Assembly: GCA_951802425.1 (NCBI GenBank)
Contig: OX637795.1
Location: 1,116,001-1,180,000, forward strand
Length of the DNA: 64,000 nt
Reading direction: 5' to 3'
From: Clavaria fumosa
Lineage: Eukaryota > Basidiomycota > Agaricomycetes > Agaricales > Clavariaceae
Shown here: in pieces, positions 9,665-20,010 of the stretch
Position numbering within the stretch: position 1 is the first letter of the stretch
Layout: the number at the start of each line of letters is the position of its first letter
The notes under the pieces: model-generated
Told to the model about the DNA's origin: nothing
The model's database searches: none
Seen by the model: the letters and a program-made list of their open reading frames with translations, nothing else
Position numbers and translations under genes: made by a program

Positions 9665-11358
9665 ATGGCTAGGACTAAGCAATCTGCTAAGAGGTCATCT
9701 GGTGCTCCTGCTATGAGAGCCACCCTGCCTAAGGACTATCCCAAGTCTGCTGATCCTGCACCAGCACGCAAGGATCCTGCTCTCATTCTGGTAAGCACTG
9801 GTGTGTCTGTCCATTCTGATCGTGTTGATCAGGAGATCAGCCTACGGTTCATCCCGCAGACCCAGAGGCAAATGATGAGGTGAGTGGACCCCCTTTGGAT
9901 TTGCCATTGGATCTGACCTGACTGCCCCATAGTGGTGTTCTGGGTGTGGGAATGGCGGGCTATCTCTAAATTGCGATTACTGTCCACGAACGATGTGTGA
10001 CAGGTGCTTGAGTATCCCAGGGGGGCAGCACCTGGTTGCCCAGGCAAACACAAAGTTCATGTGTGTGAGTTGCCATATCAGGTCTGACACTCGGAATGAG
10101 CCCTATCATGTATGGTTTTATTTTCATACCTTGTGTGGTAGGAACTAAAATTTTGAGCTCTTAGCCCCTTCACCATGATGATCAACCCATCCCACAACTG
10201 TTTGGGTTAGTCAAGCCTGCCACACTCCGAGGACACTACGCACGCCAAAACACCGACTCAATCGCCCTTGTCAATATTCGCCTCAGCTCCATCACTGAAA
10301 GGGGCGATCCTTTCAAGTCTGTGGCGAACACGCTGAGCGGGTGGTACACCCCAGAATCAGAGGGAAAGGAATTCCTCGAATTAGAAGTCAAGCTGGATGT
10401 TATTCCATCGGATGTCAAGTCGTTGCAGAAGCACCAGTCGATCTTGGCGAAATTTGTAAAACATATTCAACAGTAAGTCTTATTTTTTATTTATAAGTCA
10501 ATTTCTGATGTTTATTACCATTCTCTTATTCAGAAAGAGAGTTACGCGTCTCCTTGTCTTTTTATACACGCATACCGACCCAGACAGTGGTGATCCCCAC
10601 TGCACCCCAGGCACAGCCCTTGAAATCGGAGTGGTAAGTCTTTCTTCACATGATTTTTGATATTAGTGATCTGGATACATTCATTTTTAGTTTCTAGAAG
10701 CGATTCTTGGGCCAGATCTCACATCGTTTGCCAAGGGTGCGCACTCGATGCTCATTATGGAGGTATGTGGGAGTATGTGGGAGACGGATGCGTCCCTCTT
10801 CGCAATACAAAAGTTTGCGAAGGCGTAAGTGGCTTATTTTGAGTTTCTGCCTACTTTCTCACAACCAGCAGTCAGTATTTCAACCACATCATCGGGTTTG
10901 GTCAACCGAACTTTTATCCACACTTGGCAACCTCATTTTTGCTGAAACTTGTCATCAAGAATTTCGTCGAGTGTTTTTCCATCGTTCGAATTCTCCCCGA
11001 ACTTTTGAAAGAGGAAGAGGGCCTCGGTGCCCATACATCAGTCAAGGTATTTTCACCATTCATCGGCCTCGAGTATGTCTGGTGGCACAAGAATCTCCGT
11101 CCGCTCGGGGACCTGATTTCGCCACAGTGCCCAGTCTGTCACGCTGTTCGTACACTGACAATTGGCACTGAGATGGCAAAGCCCGGTTTTTATTCTGTCT
11201 CTTGTTCATGTGGCTGGAAAGGGCAGAAAGCAGGCAAGAGTGGCTTGGAGATTACGAGTGGAGGAATTGCGGGCTGGGGGAAGCGCCTCCTGTACGGGAC
11301 TCCTGCCAGCTTCTTGACCATCTGGAAGGCCTCCCGAGATTTTTACTACATGTTCTAA
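9665..11358 (+). CDS. H3-tail-mimic / PHD-like finger / candidate caspase-CHAT-like protein
   Basis: Seven exons by eye: 9665-9790, 9841-9879, 9933-10109, 10165-10472, 10534-10633, 10691-10824 and 10872-11358, totalling 456 codons with all junctions in frame. The ATG at 9665 has A at -3 and G at +4. Exon 1 is phase 0 and encodes only a 42-residue tail beginning MARTKQSAKRSSGA, close to histone H3 (ARTKQTARKSTGG): ARTKQ is identical, residues 6 and 11 are Ser for Thr, and R8/K9 are swapped. Met removal would expose Ala1 as in H3. Residues 57-102 form a cross-brace finger C-x2-C-x8-C-x2-C-x4-C-x2-C-x18-C-x2-C, PHD spacing with Cys in place of His. Residues about 217-330 contain LLVFLYTHTD (His230), MLIMEVCGS (Cys276) and HIIGF, an order reminiscent of caspase/CHAT folds (inference). 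A C-terminal ribbon-like Cys cluster (CPVC, SCSCG) follows. A broken paralogue lies at 668-3972. Confidence 0.75.
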
Positions 11359-11490
11359 GAATTTCTTGCCTTGTACAAATAATTTCTACGTTGTGAAATC
11401 ATACTTCTGCTTCATGAATCATTTTTTCTGTCATGTGAACTGTTGTAGTTCAATCATGCATTCGACAGCAGTGACCAGGTTTTTCACATG

Positions 11491-12790
11491 TTAGAGTGCG
11501 TCCGGCAGCAATTCCGCATGCGGAATCCTCAGCCAAAAAAAATATCTCAATCTCAAGTTGCCAAGTGCGGCAGAGGGGCTGTCCGACACCCTCTGTCGCA
11601 AAGTGAGATTGAGATTTTTGATTGAGATATTACTACTAAAAGTTCGTCGAGGTCTGACCTTGACGAAAACTTGAGAAATTGAAAACTTCGAGTGACTGCT
11701 TCATACTGCAGCCACCTGCTCTTGTTCCCGCACACTCTGTCCATCACACTTCTCTGAGTCCAGGCCATCTCTATCTTGACATACTCCTCATTACTGCCTC
11801 TATGGGATCGAACTGGACTTGGATGTGATGGACCTTGACATGTCAAAATACTTCGGCGAACCTGTGGAGTCTGGCACAAATGACATGAGCGTGGATGGAT
11901 TTTTTACGTCCGCGCCCGCCCCAATGTCCGAAGCTGCCAAAGTGTCAAGGGAGGGGCACACCATCGGAATAGATCTACTTGAAGTTTTCTCCAGTAGTGC
12001 AGATGATATTTTCGCGTCACTCAGTGGACCATCACCGTCGAACGAACAATCAGCTGAGCAAAGTCTTTCGTCGTCCAATCTGGCTGGTGGTTTATCATCG
12101 TCCATAACTGGGTCCGCACAGTTGCCCCGCTCTATCATGGCAAGCCTCACTGCCGACTCACACATCGACCCGGGCCACCTCACATCTGCTGGCGACGACG
12201 AATTCTTTGCAAGCGGGAATGATATGGACATGGAAGTGTTCTTAGGCATAAATGGACGCCCTGATCTGAACCCGGATGCAGAAGCAGTTCCCAAACCTGC
12301 CCCTTCTTGATCTACAATCAGACCGACCGACACGCGAGCTGCTCGTCATTGCCATGCCAGCCGCCCGTCCGACTTTGTTTTTTTACGTAGATGTCATCCT
12401 GTAACAGGCATAGCAACATTCTTCTCGTTGTAGTGGTGGATAAAACGTTTGAATTTGTTGATATTTTTTGTAGAGATAACAAATTTGATAGTGGCGGCGG
12501 TGCGAGTGCAGTGCCTTCGGAGTCTTCTCAAAGCGTGAAGAACATTGCAATGCTGAGGCACCACCAGCAAAGAGTACTATTAGTCCAGCGGCAGCTACAG
12601 ATGGGAGCAGGACTGTGTTGACGGGAGCCATTGTGATGAATATGAGTGAGTTACAACTACGATAACATTGGCGTTCGCGTGCTACCACTCAAATCTCAGT
12701 TTGCGAAACTCTGTCTCAACTGCACAAGTGCCAGATTGAGATTTCGCGCAGAAATTGCCGCGCTCGGAATTGCTGCCGGACGCACTCTTA
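11491..12790. mobile_element. Non-autonomous TIR element with TTA target duplication (PIF/Harbinger-like)
   Basis: Perfect 23-bp terminal inverted repeats, 11494-11516 (begins GAGTGCGTCCGGCAGCAATT) and 12765-12787, are flanked by TTA at 11491-11493 and 12788-12790. A 3-bp TTA/TAA duplication is typical of PIF/Harbinger transposons. Sub-terminal regions contain further inverted words (AATCTCAATCTCAAG; GAGATTGAGATTT; CAGATTGAGATTTCGCG). There is no transposase; the element carries one reading frame (11819-12310). It lies between the H3-tail-like gene and the JmjC gene. Identical ends suggest a recent insertion. Confidence 0.85.
11819..12310 (+). CDS. Orphan acidic, Ser-rich protein carried inside the TIR element
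   Basis: A 163-codon open frame fills the middle of the element. An alternative start (MDLDMSKYFGEP) lies 9 nt downstream. The product is acidic and rich in Ser, Asp and Ala, with DLLEVFSSSADDIFASL and FFASGNDMDMEVFLG stretches that resemble short acidic-hydrophobic activation patches (inference). There is no recognised domain and no DNA-binding motif. PIF/Harbinger elements normally carry a transposase and a Myb-like protein; this is neither. It may be a captured host fragment or a chance frame. Confidence 0.35.
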   Translation: MDVMDLDMSKYFGEPVESGTNDMSVDGFFTSAPAPMSEAAKVSREGHTIGIDLLEVFSSSADDIFASLSGPSPSNEQSAEQSLSSSNLAGGLSSSITGSAQLPRSIMASLTADSHIDPGHLTSAGDDEFFASGNDMDMEVFLGINGRPDLNPDAEAVPKPAPS

Positions 12791-13057
12791 TGTATGAAAA
12801 ACTATGATCATTTTATATTTATCTACACTGTTGCTCAGAGTAACAACAAGCTGTTGAGACTTCATGACACAATGTGAATCTAGTGGCGAGCTTCAGGACA
12901 AAGGCTGCACGTGATGAGGCTTCGTTGGTCACGTTCCTGTCTCACCTCATGTGATCATGTGACTTTGTTTAACGATGGTCACATAGTGTGACACCTCTGC
13001 GTGTGACTCACCGACCTCCAATCGCGAGTAACCGACTGAGAGTCTGTTCAATTCAAT
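12791..13057. promoter_or_regulatory. Probable promoter of the JmjC gene with GTCAC/GTGAC palindromes
   Basis: This 267-bp gap between the TIR element and the JmjC start contains GATCATGTGAC and GGTCACATAGTGTGACACC (about 12984-13005), close to palindromic and similar to the GTCACA-TGTGAC arms flanking the Ulp1-like gene. Regulatory meaning is inferred only from position and recurrence. Confidence 0.3.
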
Positions 13058-16000
13058 ATGTCCATTCAATCTTCAACTTCCAATACCATCTTCGGAGCCC
13101 AACTGTTGCGTAACTCTGAAGTATATAAGAACTATCCTTGGCTCACCGATATCTTGCTCGGTCCTGGTTCGCTGCAAGAGAATACAGCACATTGGCTGGG
13201 GCGATATCAGAACACGGAAGGAGACATCGCAGAGTTTTGTTTGGTGAAACACATCTTCTGATTAATTTTTCTTAGCTAATCTATAGATCAAAAGTCAATG
13301 GCCAGCACGTTAGACGATCTAAGCGCACAAACCGAGCCTATTTTGGCGCGGCAGAACTTAACATTGGCGAAGTATTTCCTTGCACCCCTGGCTGATATCA
13401 ACAATGAACAATGCTGGAAGAAATCTGACTCTGCTGGTCTCACGGGTGCCGCCCATTTGTTGTTTCGCCATGCCCTCTTAGATCGTATAGTTTTCTCAAC
13501 GTCCGATAACGATGCTCCCTTTCAACTGTCCCCGCGGTCGGAATTCCTCGATGCCCCGTCAAGGCTGAAAGAGGTATAGAGCCTTAATGTTTTCTGGAGT
13601 GGCTGGAATGTTGACTTGCTTATGCAACACAGTTCATCTCCCTCCTGAAAGATTGGGTTAAACCCATTCGATTGGCAATCAGATCGCAAGACTCTGAAGG
13701 CCAACTTTTGCGGGATTCGACATCTTTCTTTTCTACCCCCCTTCCAACAAATCTTACCTCACAACAAGCGAAACTCATACGCATGGTGAGGTTCCTAGGC
13801 ACCGGGACAGAAAGAATGCGAAAGATCCAGATAAACACTATTGTCCAAAACTTTGAAATGATGGTGTTTGCGATTTCTTGGTTTGGTTTAGTGCATATCG
13901 GTGTCGTTATAACTCTTATCCGAAAGCTAATATTACTCCAGAATAGTCGGGCCAACTTTTCTCAATCTTTACAAGACTGGGTGAAGATTCTCACAGGGTG
14001 AGCAATACGTGTCTTTTTTTCTCTCTTACATCTAATAGCAAACTCTATCCAGAGAGGCTAGCACACTAGGCCTCACCATATCACCTGACGTCATTGCAAG
14101 TTTCCAAGATCCTCGTATTAGCCCGTTGTTCAACACGGTTCAAGCGCTTTTCCATTTCTGTGTCGCAATATCGCCGTTGCTTGCCCTGTCTTCCCGGTCA
14201 TTCGATGTATCATCTGTCAAGCGAAGTTATCTCGTTTCAGTGAGTGTAGCAGTTGTTACTGATTGCATAGCTAACAAATTGTGTAGACTGCACTGACCCT
14301 CGGAAATGAGAAGCCGGTTTTTTTGGCGCAGACAGAGAAGGCGCTCTGGCGATCCCTGACGCGAGCAAGTCTAACCGGCGAAACGATGACTGCGTTCAAC
14401 AGCTTCATCACCGAATTTCAAGACCTAGAAACAGAACATAAAGGTCCGATAGTAGAAATAGATTGGTATTCTCGTTCTCGTAAGTGGTTATGAGGTGCCT
14501 GTTGCAGTGGCTAAATAGTGTCTAGGCAAAGTTGTACGTGTTATTACAGCTCCAGAGAGGGGAGAGAGCGAACTGTCGTCCCATGGCGAGGTTAATTTGG
14601 CTTTGGTGGAGGAGGGGTCTGGCGTCTCAGGTGAAGCACTGTGGGAGCAAGAATATGAAGTAGAAGAACCAGAGGAGGAACCAGCAGATTTGAAGAGGGA
14701 ACAAAAAGCAGAGGAAGTGAAGGAAGCGGAGGAAGTAGAAGAAGTAGAAGAAGTGAAGGAAGGGGAGGGAGCTGACGAAGCTGATGAAGTTGTCGAGGCA
14801 GATGAAATGGAGGAGGTGGAAGAAGCTGAGGGGAAAACAAAATCGCCTCCCCTTTCGAGATCTGGCCGTCCTGTCCGAAAGGCGGCAATGCGAGCACTAG
14901 GCCTGGATTCTTTGGAGGTGAAACACGACCTTAAGCCAACACCTGCTCGAAAAATCATGCCCTGCCAAACAATAAACGAGCCAACTCAAATGGGCCGGAC
15001 AAGGCCTATAGGTGTCATTGTCGATCTCAAGGTAGAGGTAAGTCCTTTTGGATTGTTTCTCTTTGCAAATGTGTCTCATAGTTGGATAGACAGCTGATAT
15101 CCCTGAGCTCTCTTCTCTTCCTGCTCCTCAGGTAAGCTAATCTCAAAGTGCTTAACCATTCTACTCACAGTTCAACAGATTGAAGGGCGCAGTGTAGATG
15201 TAACGATGTGGGGTGCTGACCCTAGTTCTGGTCCAACAACCTACAAGCACTACGCAACCTCCGATTCAGTTTGTCTAATATGGTTGCTTCTTCTCTTATT
15301 TATTTAATTTATTGCAGGCTTTTCGCGAATATCCAGTATTGAATGATATGGTGGAGATGGTTGAAGCATGTTATGTGCAAGGGGTCCCAAAGCACCACCT
15401 CCCAGCAGCCAGGTCTCATAAATTCGAGCCAGAGGCATCGTCGATCTTTGTGACGTCGTGGGATGACTTCATGGTCATTCCAAGCAAAGAGATTCAAGAG
15501 ATTTTTCGGCAACGGCATATCCTTGTATCACCGACACCTATCTGCACATTGGAATTTGATGAAGAAGGACTATCGACGTTAGCACCTCTCAACCAAAGAT
15601 GTGTTGTCCAAGGTTTGTAGTATCTTTTATTTTGCTTCAATTGTTCATGCTCATTTTGCTGTAGTTGCAGAGATGCGCAAGGATGTCTCAGGCAACCTGC
15701 TTCGAAATGCAACACTTTACGAACTATTGGATGCTACTCGTAATGAAGGGCAGAGGAGGATCTTAAACGGCCTTGATTTTCCCATGGGCCACCTCAGCCT
15801 ACCCCCACCACCGCGATTCAAGTAAGGACCTTCACCAAGTAGTGATTTTTATTTTTATTTTTATTCCATTTCAATTTCTTCTAGTGCTCTCGCCACGCAT
15901 GAGTATGCAAAACATCAAACACGTAAAGTAGAAGGATTTGTAAAAAATAATTCGACAGAAGAAGATCTTGTTTGGGGATTGGCGGCAACGAAGGGATCAA

Positions 16001-17280
16001 TGTCGATGCCCCACATCGATGATGATGGCCTAGCAGCTGTCATGACGATCATGGCAGGTTCAAAATGGTGGGTACTGCTCCGCCGTCGCCGGGATGCTGA
16101 TACGGGTGACCATCGCGGAGATCTCTTCTTGGCCCACTCGTTCCCCCTCAATTGGGAGCACTTCAGCACAGGGAAGGAGTTTTTGGAGGCTGAGGCAGTC
16201 TATCTAAAAGCAGGGGATTCATTGTAAGTTTCTAAATATTGTCACTCGCTTCATTTAATAGCTTCCTTGCAGCTTCATGCGCCCTGGGACTCTCCATTTC
16301 GTTTTAGGCACTGACAACACCATCATTCACGGTGGTCATTTTTATTGTGCCTCGACAATGTCTCGCAGTTGCGCTGCAGCCATCCACACGACAGTCCTCA
16401 ATCCCATCATAACGAACCAGTATCATAAAACAACTCGGTCATACTTCGCAAGGATGATGTCAATGTGGGTGGACCATTTTGTTGGTGGTGCTTCAAAATA
16501 TGGTATTTTATTACTCTCCTCATGTTTTTCTGTCTTATATCTAAGTGTTTCCTAGCCTCTGCAGAAGCCCTGGCCCATATTCCAGACATCACGACAAAGC
16601 AGGGCCTTTTGGACCTCATCATGGTTGGCAACATGCTCAAGTTTGGGCATGCATTTGATCGCAACATCCCTGGCAAGAAGGCTCCACCAGCTGTCGTTGA
16701 AGAACACAATGTTGCGATGTGGCGATACCGAATATTCCAGAGCTGGTTCAATAAACACTATGTCCTGGATATCGGTGGACAGGGTGTAAACCCCTGTTAT
16801 ATTTTCAACAAGTCTTTAATCAATTTTGCAGCTGCGACATGCTCATATGTCAAGCGATGGGAGAAGAAGACCAATCTCGGTGTCTCCCCCATGGTCGTCG
16901 CACTCGTATACAGCCATATTCGAAGCGAATGGCAGGACCTCCTGTCACCTTTTGAAGGCTTATGTCGAAACAAGGGTCAGGCTCACAAGCTTCTATGGCC
17001 TCGTGATTTCAGGATTCTCCGGCGCGATGAGTCGCAAGTCTGGACAGAGCTTCTAGACTGGCTCGAGGAACCTATTTACACCAATGCCTTCATGCTTGAA
17101 GACAACCTCAGCGATGCTGATGACGATACTTCAGATGAAGAACCCCCAGCGAAAAGGTTGGTTGATGGTGCGTACTGCCTGCTTATATTTTCTTTCAGAG
17201 ATGTTTATATTGTATATGTCATAGATGAATCTGAAGATGATAGAGCTGACTTGAAGCGGAGGAAGCGTGGCAAGCAGTGA
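13058..17280 (+). CDS. JmjC-domain 2-oxoglutarate/Fe(II) oxygenase-like protein (KDM2/KDM7-like core)
   Basis: A multi-exon gene of roughly 1,100 codons from ATG 13058 to TGA ending at 17280. The N-terminal half (13058-14500) is helical and unrecognised (KNYPWLTDILLGPGSL). Next comes a very acidic Glu/Val-rich tract (about 14590-14850), then SGRPVRKAA. The JmjC core is at about 15880-16500: the iron ligands are MPHIDDDG (H and D near 16012-16020) and RPGTLHFVL (His at 16294-16296), followed by IIHGGHFY, the layout seen in KDM2/KDM7 enzymes. The Lys in GSKWWVLL matches the 2-oxoglutarate-binding position. The C-terminus is acidic then basic (SDADDDTSDEEPPAKR, DLKRRKRGKQ), suggesting a nuclear protein. 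In this family the reaction is demethylation of methyl-lysine; the substrate here is unknown. It lies downstream of, and codirectional with, the H3-tail-like gene. Confidence 0.7.
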
Positions 17281-17640
17281 AATTAGTTGTAATAATGTTT
17301 TAGAGATCTTTGGAGTGTGTTTGGCACAGGGTTTTCTCACAGCAACACTCAATAATGATAAAAATTGTGATCTTAAAATTTCGCATGTGGCAGAGGTGTG
17401 TTCAGTGAGATTTGTTGCATGATGAGATTAAGAAACACAATTGAGATATTGCTACCAAAAATACGCAGAGCTCAGAGCTCTACATATTTTTGGGTGACAA
17501 CAATCTGAAACCTGTCACCTGGACTTTGTGTGAGAATGCTCTCATTGGGAGTACTCCAGTTGTTGAATAATCTTTGTTCATTTATTAATTTATAGCCTGA
17601 TTGATCTTTCTTTGAGTCCTTCACCGTCAATGACAAGAAC
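17281..17640. other. Gene-less spacer after the JmjC gene
   Basis: No exon is recognised. Words such as GAGATTAAGAAACACAATTGAGATATTGCTACCAAAAATA are split echoes of the sub-terminal parts of the TTA-flanked TIR element (GAGATATTACTACTAAAA at about 11623), suggesting an older relative of it. Confidence 0.3.
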
Positions 17641-17750
17641 ATTGAGCGTATTTCAAAGTCACGTGCCATCGGCATTACATGTCACTATGTGACAAGCAGT
17701 GAAGTACTTCGTCACGCGTCACATTGTGACTTGTCATACACTGCTGTACC
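17640..17750 (-). repeat. Left inverted copy of a palindromic terminal repeat
   Basis: Read on the minus strand, this contains an imperfect palindrome centred on GAAGTACTTC with GTCACA/TGTGAC arms, followed outward by ATGTAATGCCGA, GCACGTGACTTTGAAATACG. The same order occurs on the plus strand near 19875-19950 and, without the palindrome core, near 21235-21290. It therefore looks like the left terminal repeat of an element containing the Ulp1-like gene. Confidence 0.55.
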
Positions 17751-17910
17751 AGCCTAGATGAATATAAAAGCCAACAAAATTTGATTCAACAGTGCAGTAA
17801 AGACAAGAGAGGGCACAGAACAGACAGTTATTAAGCATTTCTTCTCAGACATCCGAAAGAGACAGTAGGGTCTGAGAACTCGATAAGCCCTGAAACAGAA
17901 ATCTACATTC

Positions 17911-19508
17911 TTACTTCTGTCTCTCGAACCATCCTTCCTCTACACTCCTTAGAATCTCACTCCTTAGCTGTTCACGGAGATTTGTGACCATCGAATGCTT
18001 CCACATGTTGTCCATGCTCAGCTCAAAACCTGAGCCATTCTGCAAAGCAATGAGAAGAATAGAAATCAAAGGTGGGTGGTCTCACCTGTACTGCATCCCA
18101 AAGTCTTTTGCCCTCTGTCATCCAAAGCCTTCCAAAATGGATTGTATAAATACCACAATCACTTCCATTTCCTTGCTTGATAACCTGTAATTACACGATA
18201 TGAGGACAAATAATAAAGCCTTAGAGAATTCACACCAACTTTCGGATAAATGACTTTGGGCAGCTTGATAGACGCCAACCCTTGGGCCTTCCCAGCAGAG
18301 TGAAAGACACCCATAATTGCAGCCTCATCTTCAGCGGGCATTTTGTCGTAAAGGCTGTCGAGGACAACTATGAAACTGTGATATTTTCTTTCCATTATTC
18401 CACACCAATGCTAATGATCAAGAACTTACCATCCCTCTACTTCATTGCTACCTTTCATGAAGCATTGGTATGGGTTGACTACAACTATTAAGTACCAATG
18501 TTTTCTGGAATAACAGCAGTAATCAGTTGAGAGGAAGATGGAAAAAGGAGATAATCACTTGCTTGTTGTCGCTGAAGGCTGGAATAATCCAATATGTATA
18601 TCTTGGTGTGAGATCTGGAATCCATCTGGAAGCATTCTCTGCTCCATCTTTTCTGCTCCAAGCTCATTAGCTGATACTTCTTAAAGATTAAAATATTTAC
18701 CGTAATTTAGTAAGGAAAAATGAGCTGGCTAACCAGAATGATGCTGCTGCAGAGCCATGTTGTATCCGCACATCAGCTACTGTCTTACTGTATAAATTTC
18801 ATTATATTAGTAAGATTGCTAAGGAGCACCAATGCCTACCGTAGGGCAAAGTCCACAATGTGGTCATTGATCCACCGACCATCATCCAAGAGTTCGAGCT
18901 CTTTGACATCCATCTCAAAGTCCCCTGCAATCATTGTTTGATCTGCTAGACTACAATATATGAGAATACTTGCTATATGCAGTGAATTGAAAGCTCATCT
19001 ACACTGAAGAGCTTTCCCAAATAGTTGTTGATTCTTCACTCCTTGAGACATCCATTAGATTCAGAACTACACCTGTCTCAACGGAAACTTACTCAAGATA
19101 CCCCCAAGAGTCTCCAGGAAAATTGGGTTTGACCGATTGGACAAAAATGTGATATTTCTTATTATTCCACATCTCTTCATTTTGATCGAACAAAAGCATG
19201 AGCTCTCGAAACGCAGCACGATCTGGAAATTATGCTCAGGCAACTGATTTTGAATAGAAGTTGGAATGAGTACTTACTTGCATCAGTCTTGTTCCAAAAT
19301 TCCATCACTGAAGAAGTTGCTGGACGGACAAGATTCACGTTCAAGACCATTATGACGTGGTCTCCCTTATCCTGGGGGTCACTCATCTAGAACGGTGAGA
19401 TGCATTGGCCTGATTTCATCTGCACTTGAATCTCACCTTACAGGAATAAGCATCTCTTTCTAATCGGATGTGCACATCGGGCAATCCAGGATCTGTTAAT
19501 GTCATCAT
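17911..19508 (-). CDS. Ulp1/SENP-family (C48) cysteine protease
   Basis: A multi-exon minus-strand gene from ATG at 19508 (in-frame stops just upstream) to TAA at 17911-17913. All catalytic elements of the SUMO-protease family can be read. LLDDGRWINDHIVDF gives the substrate-side W-ND motif. KHWYLIVVVNP gives the catalytic His (near 18490). FIVVLDSLYDK gives the Asp. KQGNGSDCGIYTIHF gives the oxyanion-hole Gln and the nucleophilic Cys (about 18150). HWYL plus VVLDSL separated by an insert resembles the Ulp2/SENP6-7 branch. The family deconjugates SUMO-like modifiers. In fungi and plants such genes are often transposon cargo, and this one sits between inverted palindromic repeats (17640-17750 and about 19860-19960) with no transposase beside it. 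The N-terminal exons (VHIRLERDAYSC, HVIMVLNVNL) are unrecognised. It looks intact. Confidence 0.75.
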
Positions 19509-19796
19509 TGCCCTTTAGAGAGCTATTTAGTTGTTGCACGAAGCACAGCAAACAAGAAAAGCTTACATTGCTCCCTGTACCTGCAGAGACACATAGAGTG
19601 ACTCCATCTGTTTTGTCTGTTTGTCAATGCGATAAGAGGAACAAGGGAGAATTATCGGTGAAGACATTGTCGAAGTGGTGGAGATCAAAGCGACTGTCAC
19701 ATCTTGTCACACGATGTTTGATCAATAAGAGAATTGCAGCTATATAATTTCTGAGGCATTTACACAGAAAAATCAATAAGCAACGATACAGAGGTC

Positions 19797-19960
19797 TCAA
19801 TTCTTAGTCTGGAACCACCCTTCCTCTACATTTGACTTGGTTGGTAATACCAATGCACATCAATTTTTTTTGAAAGGGGTGTGACAGGTCACAGTGTGAC
19901 TTGCGTTGAAGTACTTCAACGCTGGTCACAAAGTGACATGTAACGCTGACTGATAAGAAA
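19797..19960 (+). repeat. Right inverted copy of the palindromic terminal repeat
   Basis: Starts CTCAATTCTTAGTCTGGAAC, passes through AATACCAAT and GAAAGGGGTGTGACA, then an imperfect palindrome centred on GAAGTACTTC with GTCACA/TGTGAC arms, and ends ATGTAACGCTGAC. It is opposite in orientation to the copy at 17640-17750. The first part (19797-19856) is directly repeated at 19967-20020. Confidence 0.6.
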
Positions 19961-20010
19961 CTCAATTCTTAGTCTGGAACCACCCTTCCTCTACATTTGA
20001 CTTGGTTGGT

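Noticed and set aside
14488..14958. Minus-strand Ser/Thr-rich 156-codon frame
   Set aside because: Antisense of the Glu-rich tract of the JmjC gene, whose plus-strand exons are supported by domain and splice evidence.
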